A stretch of 64,000 nt of DNA, taken from contig NZ_CP109487.1 in NCBI RefSeq assembly GCF_036227605.1, positions 8,543,001 through 8,607,000 of the forward strand, written 5' to 3'. This DNA is from Streptomyces sp. NBC_01439 (GTDB lineage Bacteria > Actinomycetota > Actinomycetes > Streptomycetales > Streptomycetaceae). The notes beneath the pieces are model-generated. The model saw only the letters and a list, made by a program, of their open reading frames with translations. It was not told the origin of the DNA and did not search any database. Each line of letters begins with the position of its first letter. The stretch's first letter is position 1. The position numbers were made by a program, and so were the translations under genes. Shown in pieces: positions 57,224 through 64,000 of the stretch.

Positions 57224-58663
57224 ATGGACGAGGACGGCGTACGGCGGCGGGAACAGGACCGGGACGACGCGGAGTTGATGTTCCAGGGGGTCGCGCGCCA
57301 GGCCGAGCTGGTGCGCACCGGCAAGACCACCTCGCGCGCCCTCGTCGAGGCCGCGCTGCGCCGCACGGCCCGGACCGATCCCGTGCTCGGGGCCTTCCGC
57401 ATCGTCCTCGCCGAGCAGGCCCTCGCCGAGGCCGATGCCCGTGACGCGGCAGAGCCGACCGGTCCGCTCCACGGCGTCCCGGTCGCCGTCAAGGACGAAC
57501 TGGACGTCGCGGGTCAGGTCACCACCTTCGGCGGATCCGCCAACCGGACCCCCGTCACCGCCGATTCCGAAGCCGTACGCCGCCTGCGCGCCGCCGGCGC
57601 CGTCGTCATCGGCAAGACGACGATGCCCGAGTTCGGCCAGTGGCCCTTCACCGAATCCGCCGCCCACGGTCACACCCGCAACCCGTGGGACACCACCCGC
57701 ACCCCCGGCGGCTCCAGCGGCGGCAGCGCCGCCGCCGTCGCGGCCGGACTGGTCGGGGCGGCCCTCGGCGGCGACGGCGGCGGATCCATCCGCATCCCGG
57801 CCGCCTGTTGCGGTCTGTTCGGCCTCAAGCCCCAGCGCGGCCGGGTCTCCACCGCCCCGAACCCGCACCTCTGGTACGCCCTCGGCACCGTCGGGCCGCT
57901 GACCCGCAGCGTGGGCGATGCCGCGCTGCTCTACGACGTGCTCGCCGGCACCACCCCCGCCGACCGCTGGAGCGCCGGCCCCTCGACCACCAGCTGGGTG
58001 GCGGCCCTGGAGAGCCCGCCGGGCCGGCTGCGCATCGGCTACTCGGTCAAGCCGGCCGTGCCCGGGGTGCGTCCGCATCCGGAACACGTCGGGGCCGTCC
58101 TGGAGTCCGTACGGGCGCTGCGCGAACTGGGCCACGACGTAAGGGAGGTCGACCCCCGCTATCCCGACGCGACCGCGCCGTTCGCCGCGCAGTTCTGCGG
58201 TGGAGTGCGGGCGGAGGCCGATGCCGTCGAGCGCCCCGACCTGCTGGAACGGCGCACCCGACGGACCCTGGCGCTCGCCCGGCTGGTGCCGGGATCCGCC
58301 GTGGAGCGCGGGATCCGGGCGGGGGAGCGGCTGGCGGAACGCGCCGACCGCATGTTCACGACCATGGACCTGCTGCTGACACCGGTCGTCGCCGAGCGCC
58401 CGCGCCCGGTGGGTGCGCTGGACGGCGCCGGGCTGCTGACGGCGCTGGCGCGCTCGCGCCCGATGGTCGCCTACACCGCGCTGTGGAACGTCACGGGGCA
58501 CCCGGCCGCCTCCGTCCCGGCGGGCCTCGGCGAGGACGGTTTGCCGCTCGCCGTGCAACTGGTGGGCCGCCGGGACGACGAGGTGACCGTCCTGCGGGTC
58601 GCGGCGCAACTGGAGGAGGTCCGGCCGTGGGCGCAGCGACGCCCCCGGCTCCCGTCCGCCTGA
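57224..58663 (+). CDS. Amidase (amidase-signature family)
   Basis: 479 residues. Ser-cisSer-Lys triad: Lys90 (VAVKDELDV), cis-Ser at 164/165 in PGGSSGGSAAA, and nucleophile Ser188 in GDGGGSIRIP. It hydrolyses C-N amide bonds; in actinomycetes, AS enzymes act on small amides, amino-acid amides or acyl-homoserine-like substrates. Not GatA by neighbours. The ATG at 57224 (AAAGG 8 bases upstream) is preferred to a GTG at 57215. Confidence 0.9.
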   Translation: MDEDGVRRREQDRDDAELMFQGVARQAELVRTGKTTSRALVEAALRRTARTDPVLGAFRIVLAEQALAEADARDAAEPTGPLHGVPVAVKDELDVAGQVTTFGGSANRTPVTADSEAVRRLRAAGAVVIGKTTMPEFGQWPFTESAAHGHTRNPWDTTRTPGGSSGGSAAAVAAGLVGAALGGDGGGSIRIPAACCGLFGLKPQRGRVSTAPNPHLWYALGTVGPLTRSVGDAALLYDVLAGTTPADRWSAGPSTTSWVAALESPPGRLRIGYSVKPAVPGVRPHPEHVGAVLESVRALRELGHDVREVDPRYPDATAPFAAQFCGGVRAEADAVERPDLLERRTRRTLALARLVPGSAVERGIRAGERLAERADRMFTTMDLLLTPVVAERPRPVGALDGAGLLTALARSRPMVAYTALWNVTGHPAASVPAGLGEDGLPLAVQLVGRRDDEVTVLRVAAQLEEVRPWAQRRPRLPSA

Positions 58664-58729
58664 CGGGATCCGGCGGCCGTCCCCCGGGCGCCTCGGGCCG
58701 GTGAGACCCGTACGGGCGGCGGGGCCATC

Positions 58730-58903
58730 GTGACCGCCGGGAACTCTCACGCGGAGCGGTACGCCCTGAGCGCGAGCGCGCCGATCGCCGGTGAGCGGTG
58801 GTGGGCGTTCGCGACGAACACCGACACCACCAACCCGGGCACGCTGGAGGTCTACGCCATCTGCGCGAAGGTCGTCAACAACCCGACGCTCACCACCCCC
58901 TGA
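58730..58903 (+). pseudogene. C-terminal remnant of a secreted protein
   Basis: A 57-residue frame (VTAGNSHAERYALSASAPIAGERW...; last part GTLEVYAICAKVVNN) looks like the end of a beta-rich secreted actinobacterial protein. There is no signal peptide, and the sequence in front is unrelated GC-rich DNA, so the 5' part has been deleted. Confidence 0.45.
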
Positions 58904-59250
58904 CTCGTGCCGCACGGGGCCGCGTCCGTTCCGGGAACGTTCCCCGGAACGGCCCTCGTGCGAGCTGCTTCGCTGAAGGGCTGGGTGGGCCGTCGCCAGT
59001 GGGGTCCCACCCGCCCATCCCCTGGTGGACCCGGCGCTCGCGCCCGGGCACCGGTGAGGGAACGGCGCCTTCTACGCCAGGCCGGTCGCTCCTGATCGGA
59101 CGGTGCTGCTCGCCTCCGGGACCGTCCGGCACGGTCCGGCCCCGGACGGATCGCCGGAGACCGCCCGTACGGATTCCGGGGTGCGGGCGGGTCCAACCGG
59201 GAGGCCCGTCTCGCGGTGGAACTCCTCGTGGGGGATCCCGGATCGCGGTG

Positions 59251-59809
59251 TCAGAGCGGCCGGGGAGGCCGGGTCCGCCAGAACGTGCAACCGTGCTCCG
59301 CTGCGAAGGAGGTGCTCGGCCGCGTCGCGACCGGGCCGAGGGTGAGCACCGTGGCTGCTCCGGGACCGGCCGCCGGCCACGGGGCCTGGCCCGCCACCAC
59401 GGGCGCGCCGAAGCGGGCGAACGCCGCCCAGTAGCGCTTCATCCGGTTCCCGAGCGCGACCTGCACCGGCGTCAGCGGGCGCTCGCCCATCGTGAAGTCG
59501 TACAGATAGGCCAGCTCCGCACTGTGCGCGTTCGACTCGTCCAGGCCCGGCACCTGTGCGCCCGCGAGCGTCGGAGAGGCCGGGTCGTCGAACTCGTAGA
59601 CGTACGTCGGCACTTGGGCTGCGAACAGCTGCGCCGTCCACGCGGTGTGGCACGCGAAGGTCGAGTCCGTCATGACCGCGGACAGCGCCAGGTACGGCGA
59701 ACCGTACTTCGCGACCGGATACCGTGCGACCCGGATCTCCGCCGAACGCGCCGATGTTCTCCCGGGTCCAGCGCAGCGCCGCGAGCTGGTCCATCAGCCC
59801 GAAGGATCC
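59251..59809 (-). pseudogene. Truncated type-B carboxylesterase
   Basis: The 5' part reads GSFGLMDQLAALRWTRENI and GAFGGDPGR, typical of the region just before the catalytic GESAGG. Soon after, the frame shifts and the sequence resumes much later in the protein at KYGSPYLALSAVMTDSTFAC, then PTYVYEFDDP, AELAYLYDF and the C-terminal MKRYWAAFARFG. The deletion removes the nucleophile Ser and the central alpha/beta core, and the N-terminus is also missing. It cannot be a working esterase. Confidence 0.85.
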
Positions 59810-59817
59810 GGGCGAAG

Positions 59818-60033
59818 GGCTCCGGAGTCTCGGTGATCGCCGTACAGCGCTTCGAGTGGAAGCAGGGCGACATCTTCTGCGTCCCGTCCTGGGCCTGGCA
59901 CGAGCACCACAACCTCGACCCGGCCGAGGACGCCTGCCTCTTCTCCTTCAACGACTTCCCCGTCATGCGCTCGCTCGGCTTCCACCGGGAAGAGGACTAC
60001 GCCGACAACGGCGGCCACCAGCCCACCACCTGA
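59818..60033 (+). pseudogene. C-terminal fragment of gentisate 1,2-dioxygenase-like cupin
   Basis: Reads GSGVSVIAVQRFEWKQGDIF, CVPSWAWHEHHNLDP and LFSFNDFPVMRSLGF, matching the C-terminal cupin of gentisate/salicylate dioxygenases. Iron-binding His residues of the N-terminal cupin are absent. The front half has been lost at a junction with the esterase remnant (~59810). The next gene, 121 bases on, is a FAH hydrolase of the same pathway. A start at GTG 59833 would give 66 residues of no known use. Confidence 0.85.
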
Positions 60034-60154
60034 ACCGCTCCGCCGTGCCGGACGCCGCCGGCCCCGACACCGGCCCCGGCACGGCGGAGCACCGGCGAGT
60101 GCCGCCGCCGACCCACCCCCGCGCACCCTCCCCCTCATCACGCAAGGAGCACCC

Positions 60155-61060
60155 ATGCGGTTGGTCAGCTACACCCTCGACGATGCTGTCGTGCGTCTCG
60201 GCGCGCAGGTCGACGACCTCGTCGTGGACCTCACCACTTTGGCCCGGCGGGCCGACGTGCAACTGCCGCCGGACCTGATGTCATTCATCCGGGCCGGCGC
60301 GGCCGCCCAGGAGACCGCACGCGGACTTTTGGCCGCGGGCCCCGAGGCCTGGCCCGTCGAGGCCGTCCACCGGATCGACGCCGTGTCCCTGCGGGCCCCC
60401 CTGCGCCCCGGCAAGATCATCGGCGTCGGACTCAACTACATCGAGCACGTCGAGGAGTCCAGCCGCAGCCTCGACACCGACAAGGACCTGCCGCCGCGCC
60501 CCGTCCTCTTCGGCAAGCCCGCCACCGCCGTCACCGGCCCCGGACAGCCGATCCTGCACAACGCCGACCTGACCACCCAGCTGGACTGGGAGTGCGAACT
60601 CGCCGTCGTCATCGGCCGCCCCGCCTTCCGGGTGAGCGAGGAGGACGCGTACGAGCACGTCTTCGGCTTCAGCATCGTCAACGACATCAGCGCCCGCGAC
60701 CAGCGCCGCTCCGGCCAGTGGTTCTTCTCCAAGGGCCAGGACTCCTACGCCCCCTTCGGCCCGGTGGTCGTCACCCGCGACGCGATCCCCGACCCGATGG
60801 CCCTCGACCTCTCGCTGCGCGTCAACGGCGTCACCAAGCAGAAGTCGAACACCCGGCACATACTCTTCCCCATCGCCCGCCTCATCGCCGACATCAGCTC
60901 CGGCATGACCCTGGAGCCCGGCGACGTCATCGCGACGGGCTCACCGTCCGGCGTCGGCGCGGGCATGGTCCCGCCCGAGTTCTTGTGCCCCGGTGACATC
61001 GTCGAGGCCACGGTCGAAGGCATCGGAACCCTGACCAACCCCGTCGTCGACGCCCGCTGA
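60155..61060 (+). CDS. FAH-family hydrolase (fumarylpyruvate/acylpyruvate type)
   Basis: 301 residues. C-terminal fumarylacetoacetase fold: metal ligands Glu146 and Glu148 in DWECELAVVIGR, Asp177 in IVNDISARD; GVGLNYIEHVEE near 90 and TGSPSGVGAGM late. It cleaves or hydrates acylpyruvates, e.g. maleyl- or fumarylpyruvate from gentisate. AAGGAG precedes the ATG at good spacing. The gene just upstream in the same direction is the dioxygenase remnant, and a maleate-isomerase-type gene follows 25 bases on. Confidence 0.9.
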   Translation: MRLVSYTLDDAVVRLGAQVDDLVVDLTTLARRADVQLPPDLMSFIRAGAAAQETARGLLAAGPEAWPVEAVHRIDAVSLRAPLRPGKIIGVGLNYIEHVEESSRSLDTDKDLPPRPVLFGKPATAVTGPGQPILHNADLTTQLDWECELAVVIGRPAFRVSEEDAYEHVFGFSIVNDISARDQRRSGQWFFSKGQDSYAPFGPVVVTRDAIPDPMALDLSLRVNGVTKQKSNTRHILFPIARLIADISSGMTLEPGDVIATGSPSGVGAGMVPPEFLCPGDIVEATVEGIGTLTNPVVDAR

Positions 61061-61085
61061 CCCGCCCGGGCAAGAAGGAGCACCC

Positions 61086-61865
61086 GTGTCACCCCGCACC
61101 TACCGCATCGGCCAGATCGTGCCGAGTTCCAACGTCACCATGGAGGCGGAGGTCCCGGCCGTCCTCCGGGCCCGCCAGGCCGTCGTGCCCGACGAGCGCT
61201 TCACCTTCCATTCCAGCCGGATGCGCATGACCCACGTGACCCCGGAACAGCTGAGGGCCATGGACGCCGACTCCGACCGCTGCGCCGTGGAACTCTCCGA
61301 CGCCCGGGTCGACGTCCTGGGCTACGCCTGCCTGGTGGCCATCATGAGCATGGGCCTCGGCTACCACCGCACCTCGGAGCAGCGCCTGCACGCCCGGACC
61401 GCCGAGAACGGCGCGCCCGCCCCGGTCGTCACCAGTGCCGGAGCCCTCGTCCACGGGCTGCACACCATCGGCGCCGAGAAGATCGTGCTGTTGGCCCCCT
61501 ACATGCGCCCGCTCACGCGGACCGTCGTGGACTACCTGACGCACGAGGGCATCGAGGTCCTGGACCATCGGGCCCTCGAAATCCCCGACAACCTGGACGT
61601 CGCCGCCCACGACCCGGCCCGGCTGCCGGGTCTCGCCCGGGCGCTGGAGTACGCCGATGCCGACGCGGTCGTGCTCTCGGCGTGCGTACAGATGCCCTCG
61701 CTCGGCGCCATCGAGGAGGCCGAGCAGCTCCTGGGCAAGCCGGTGGTGTCCGCGGCCGTCTGCACGGCCCACCAGCTGCTCCGGTCCCTGGACCTGGACG
61801 CGGTGGCACCGGGGGCGGGCCACCTGCTGTCGGGCGCGTACGCGCGGGCCCCGTTGCCGGGGTAG
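61086..61865 (+). CDS. Maleate cis-trans isomerase/Asp-Glu racemase-type protein
   Basis: 259 residues. The two catalytic Cys of the family are Cys82 (GYACLVA) and Cys200 (LSACVQMPS). N-terminal IGQIVPSSNVTMEAE matches maleate isomerase. It converts maleate to fumarate. With the FAH enzyme as a maleylpyruvate hydrolase, the route maleylpyruvate to maleate + pyruvate to fumarate is complete except for the lost dioxygenase. GTG start with AAGGAG upstream. Confidence 0.9.
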   Translation: MSPRTYRIGQIVPSSNVTMEAEVPAVLRARQAVVPDERFTFHSSRMRMTHVTPEQLRAMDADSDRCAVELSDARVDVLGYACLVAIMSMGLGYHRTSEQRLHARTAENGAPAPVVTSAGALVHGLHTIGAEKIVLLAPYMRPLTRTVVDYLTHEGIEVLDHRALEIPDNLDVAAHDPARLPGLARALEYADADAVVLSACVQMPSLGAIEEAEQLLGKPVVSAAVCTAHQLLRSLDLDAVAPGAGHLLSGAYARAPLPG

Positions 61866-61878
61866 CCGGTACGGCCCG

Positions 61879-63069
61879 TCAGCTGCCGAAGGCGGTCAGG
61901 GCCAGGCGCTGGGCCACCGCCGGGAAGCTGTTGAGGGAGGACGAGGTACCCACCGAGTAGACCGCGCGCCGGTCGAGGTCACGGGAGGCGAAGACACCGC
62001 TCCTGTACCCCGGGTCGGACCCCGTCTTGCCCCACAGGACCGAGCCGTCGGGCAGCGGTACGGACATCAGTCCGACGCTGAAGCAGGCCGTACCCCTGCC
62101 GGGACCGGTGTTGCAGTTCGCGTCGTTGGCGTACGGCAGCGGCTTGCCGTCGATGCCCTTCGGCACCGTGAACAGCTCCGCGGCCTGGGCCGGGCGCAGC
62201 AGTCGGCCGTCGAACAGGCCGGAGATGAAGCGGTCCAGGTCACCCGTGGTGGACGTCATGCTGGCGGGCAGCCCGCCCTGCACGTTGACGTCGACCAGCT
62301 CGCCGTTGCCCTTCGGCTGGTAGCCGGGCAGGTAGGGCCGTGGCACGGGCGTGCTGCGGCCCGGCGCGGCGGCCCGGGTCTCCCGCATCTTCAGCGGCTT
62401 CAGGATGCGGGCCGTCACCTCGTACTGGTAGGAGTGCCCGGTGATCTCCTCGATGAGCTTGCCCGCGACGCGGTAGCCGAAGGAGTTGTACTCCTGCCGC
62501 GTACCGGGGTGGAAGCGCGGGCCGGGTGCCGGCCTGCCTTCCGGGCGGAGCGTCTGCCGGATCACCTCGTCGAAGGTGACGTAGTCGAGGCGCCGATCGA
62601 TGTCCTCGTCCGGCGAGGTGGGCGGGGCGCCCTCGAAGTCCTGGGGCAGGCCGCTGGTGTGGTTGAGCAACTGCCGTACGCTGATCGGCTCCTCGAACCG
62701 GTCCTCCGGCAGCAGCCCGGGCAGGTAGTGCTGGACGCTCCGGTCCAGGTCGACGCGGCCCTCGGCCGACAGCTGGAGCAGGATCACCGCTTCCATGGGC
62801 TTGGATATGCTGCCGATCCGGAAGTGGGCGTCGGGGCTGACGCGCCGACCGGTGACGATGTCCCCGGACGCACCCCGCCAGGTCTGCCCGTTCTTGTGCA
62901 CCTCGGCCACCACCCCGGCGGCACCGTCGCCCGGGCGCACGGCGATCGCCTCGCGCAGGGCGGCACGGTCCAGGGGCGCGGGGGGCCCGGCGGTGGCGGC
63001 CTGCGCGGGGGCGACGACTCCGAGCACCAGGGCGGCGGTGGTCAGGGACAGGGCCGGGAAACGGCGCAT
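61879..63069 (-). CDS. Secreted serine hydrolase (class C beta-lactamase/DD-peptidase type)
   Basis: 396 residues. Signal peptide (FPALSLTTAALVLGVVAPAQA). SxxK in GSISKPME (~98-101), second motif YNS in EYNSFGY, KTG triad in WGKTGSDPGY. This is the serine-type D-Ala-D-Ala carboxypeptidase/beta-lactamase C fold, acting outside the membrane on cell-wall peptides or small esters. The ATG at 63069 is immediately before the signal; an in-frame ATG at 63102 is possible. 14 bases from the convergent isomerase gene. Confidence 0.9.
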   Translation of the reverse strand: MRRFPALSLTTAALVLGVVAPAQAATAGPPAPLDRAALREAIAVRPGDGAAGVVAEVHKNGQTWRGASGDIVTGRRVSPDAHFRIGSISKPMEAVILLQLSAEGRVDLDRSVQHYLPGLLPEDRFEEPISVRQLLNHTSGLPQDFEGAPPTSPDEDIDRRLDYVTFDEVIRQTLRPEGRPAPGPRFHPGTRQEYNSFGYRVAGKLIEEITGHSYQYEVTARILKPLKMRETRAAAPGRSTPVPRPYLPGYQPKGNGELVDVNVQGGLPASMTSTTGDLDRFISGLFDGRLLRPAQAAELFTVPKGIDGKPLPYANDANCNTGPGRGTACFSVGLMSVPLPDGSVLWGKTGSDPGYRSGVFASRDLDRRAVYSVGTSSSLNSFPAVAQRLALTAFGS

Positions 63070-63224
63070 GGGGGGTAACTCCACTCGGAAGGTAATGATC
63101 ATGTCCCGGCGAGTATGTCCGCCGGCCCGTCCGTGTTCGACGGGGATCGCCCCTACGCCGACCCTGAAGCGACCCTGACCCCGCATCAGGGACGCCCGCG
63201 GAGCCCGGACCAGCTCCCGCCCGC

Positions 63225-64000
63225 TCACGGCGCGCCCTCCCCGGCCCGGGCCAGCGCCAGTACGCCCGCACAGATCAGGGTGATGCCCAGCAGCTGGGGG
63301 AGCAGCCACCAGCCCGACCGCAGGTGCTCCTCGTACAGCACCACCCCCAGCGCGATGCTGATGCTCGCGTCGCCGAGGGTCAGCGCGGGCTGCGACGCGA
63401 CCAGCGGGCCGCCCTGCATGGCGTGTTCCAGCAGGAGCAGGGCACAGATGCCGGTCGCCCCGAAGGCGTACGTCTCCCAGGTCGTCAGGAAGGCGACGAA
63501 ACCGTCGTCGTCGAGGACGTGCACCGCGGACTTCATCAGTGCGGCGGTGAGCGCGTAGCAGACGGCGGTGGCCGCACCGAGACAGCCGGCCCTGGCCCGG
63601 CCGGGCGGCAGGCGCAGTCCGGCCACGGCCAGGGCGGCCACGACGACCGCGCACGCCGCCAGGGCCACCACCCAGCGCTCGGGCGGCACGTCGGTCCGGT
63701 TGCCCATGGGCGAGGCGGCCACGAGCGCGACCCCGAGCCCCGCCACCACCCCCGCCACGGCCAGCCACAGCGCCCGCGGCAGCCGCTGCCGCGTCATCAG
63801 CGAGGCGATCAGCAGCGCGAGCGGCAGCTCCAGCACGAACAGCGGCTGTACGAGGGCCAGCGCGCCGGTGGCCAGCGCCAGGGCCTGCCCCGCCCCGGCC
63901 GCGATCACGGCCAGGATGCCGCCGATCCACAACGGACGCCGCAGCAGATCGAGGACCAGGCCGGGGCGGAAGCCGTCGCTCTGCGGCACGGTGAGCGCGG
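63225..64000 (-). CDS. DMT/EamA-type transporter, partial
   Basis: Truncated by the right edge (5' end missing). About 8 helices remain, including GALALVQPLFVLELPLALLIA (family signature), and an ending LGITLICAGVLALA. The frame continues before GTG 63989 as ALTVPQSDGFR, so the true start is outside. Resembles DMT-superfamily multidrug or metabolite exporters. Confidence 0.8.
   Translation of the reverse strand, partial: ALTVPQSDGFRPGLVLDLLRRPLWIGGILAVIAAGAGQALALATGALALVQPLFVLELPLALLIASLMTRQRLPRALWLAVAGVVAGLGVALVAASPMGNRTDVPPERWVVALAACAVVVAALAVAGLRLPPGRARAGCLGAATAVCYALTAALMKSAVHVLDDDGFVAFLTTWETYAFGATGICALLLLEHAMQGGPLVASQPALTLGDASISIALGVVLYEEHLRSGWWLLPQLLGITLICAGVLALARAGEGAP

Noticed and set aside
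1..64000. LexA/SOS boxes
   Set aside because: No convincing GAACN7GTTC-like site in front of any gene; damage control here is of the RecA-independent type only.
1..64000. tRNA, rRNA or known riboswitch
   Set aside because: No cloverleaf-like or conserved riboswitch segments were seen by eye; a covariance-model scan (Infernal/tRNAscan) would be decisive.

Overview
The window is high-GC DNA with dense genes, strong G/C bias at third codon positions, many GTG and a few TTG starts, and 1- to 4-base stop/start overlaps. With families such as SWIM/DUF6493, HGxxPAAW, ECF42 with DGPF/YCII, SUKH and DUF2330 proteins, this points to a Streptomyces or close actinomycete chromosome. No rRNA, tRNA, CRISPR array or intact insertion sequence was seen.

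Region by region. 1-11 kb: end of a secreted LamG/DNRLRE protein; a DUF6493/SWIM pair behind a DNA-damage-type promoter; a DUF3224 protein divergent from a WYL regulator across a perfect operator; an acetyltransferase; a MerR regulator; a small lipoprotein; membrane and peptidoglycan-binding proteins. 11-21.5 kb, the most interesting part: an SDR reductase, a miniature inverted-repeat element (MITE), a DraRnl-type RNA ligase, a quinone-oxidoreductase-like enzyme, a 14-bp minisatellite, and a two-gene RNA-repair operon. That operon encodes a ligase-kinase fusion and a 952-aa MJ1316-EEP-2H-nucleotidyltransferase fusion. A two-repeat SUKH protein and a paralogue of the first lipoprotein follow. 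21.5-30 kb: DUF418 membrane protein, Nudix protein, a second damage-type promoter with a leaderless gene, SRPBCC, SDR and GNAT genes, gene debris and a methyltransferase. 30-39 kb: DEAD-box helicase, MarR and TetR regulators with clear operators, a cold-shock protein, a third damage-type promoter, and an ECF42 sigma factor with its DGPF target. 39-50 kb: a stand-alone condensation-domain protein; an ABC exporter whose ATPase gene has an in-frame amber codon, divergent from a two-component system; an LRV-repeat protein, a LysR regulator and an epimerase-like protein. 50-55.5 kb: a GntR/UTRA regulator divergent from an organophosphonate-type ABC importer and a HAD phosphatase. 55.5-64 kb: DUF2330 protein, amidase, a decayed segment with carboxylesterase and gentisate-dioxygenase remnants, a surviving FAH hydrolase and maleate-isomerase-type pair, a serine hydrolase and the end of a DMT transporter.

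How the genes work together. The ligase-kinase and EEP/2H/NTase proteins carry the set of activities needed to recognise, heal, extend and seal broken RNA (inference from domains). Three leaderless genes share the RecA-independent (PafBC-type) promoter layout TTGTCAGTG-N8-hexamer, each exactly 7 bases before the start codon. Most other regulators face their probable targets across inverted repeats, so local autoregulation is common.
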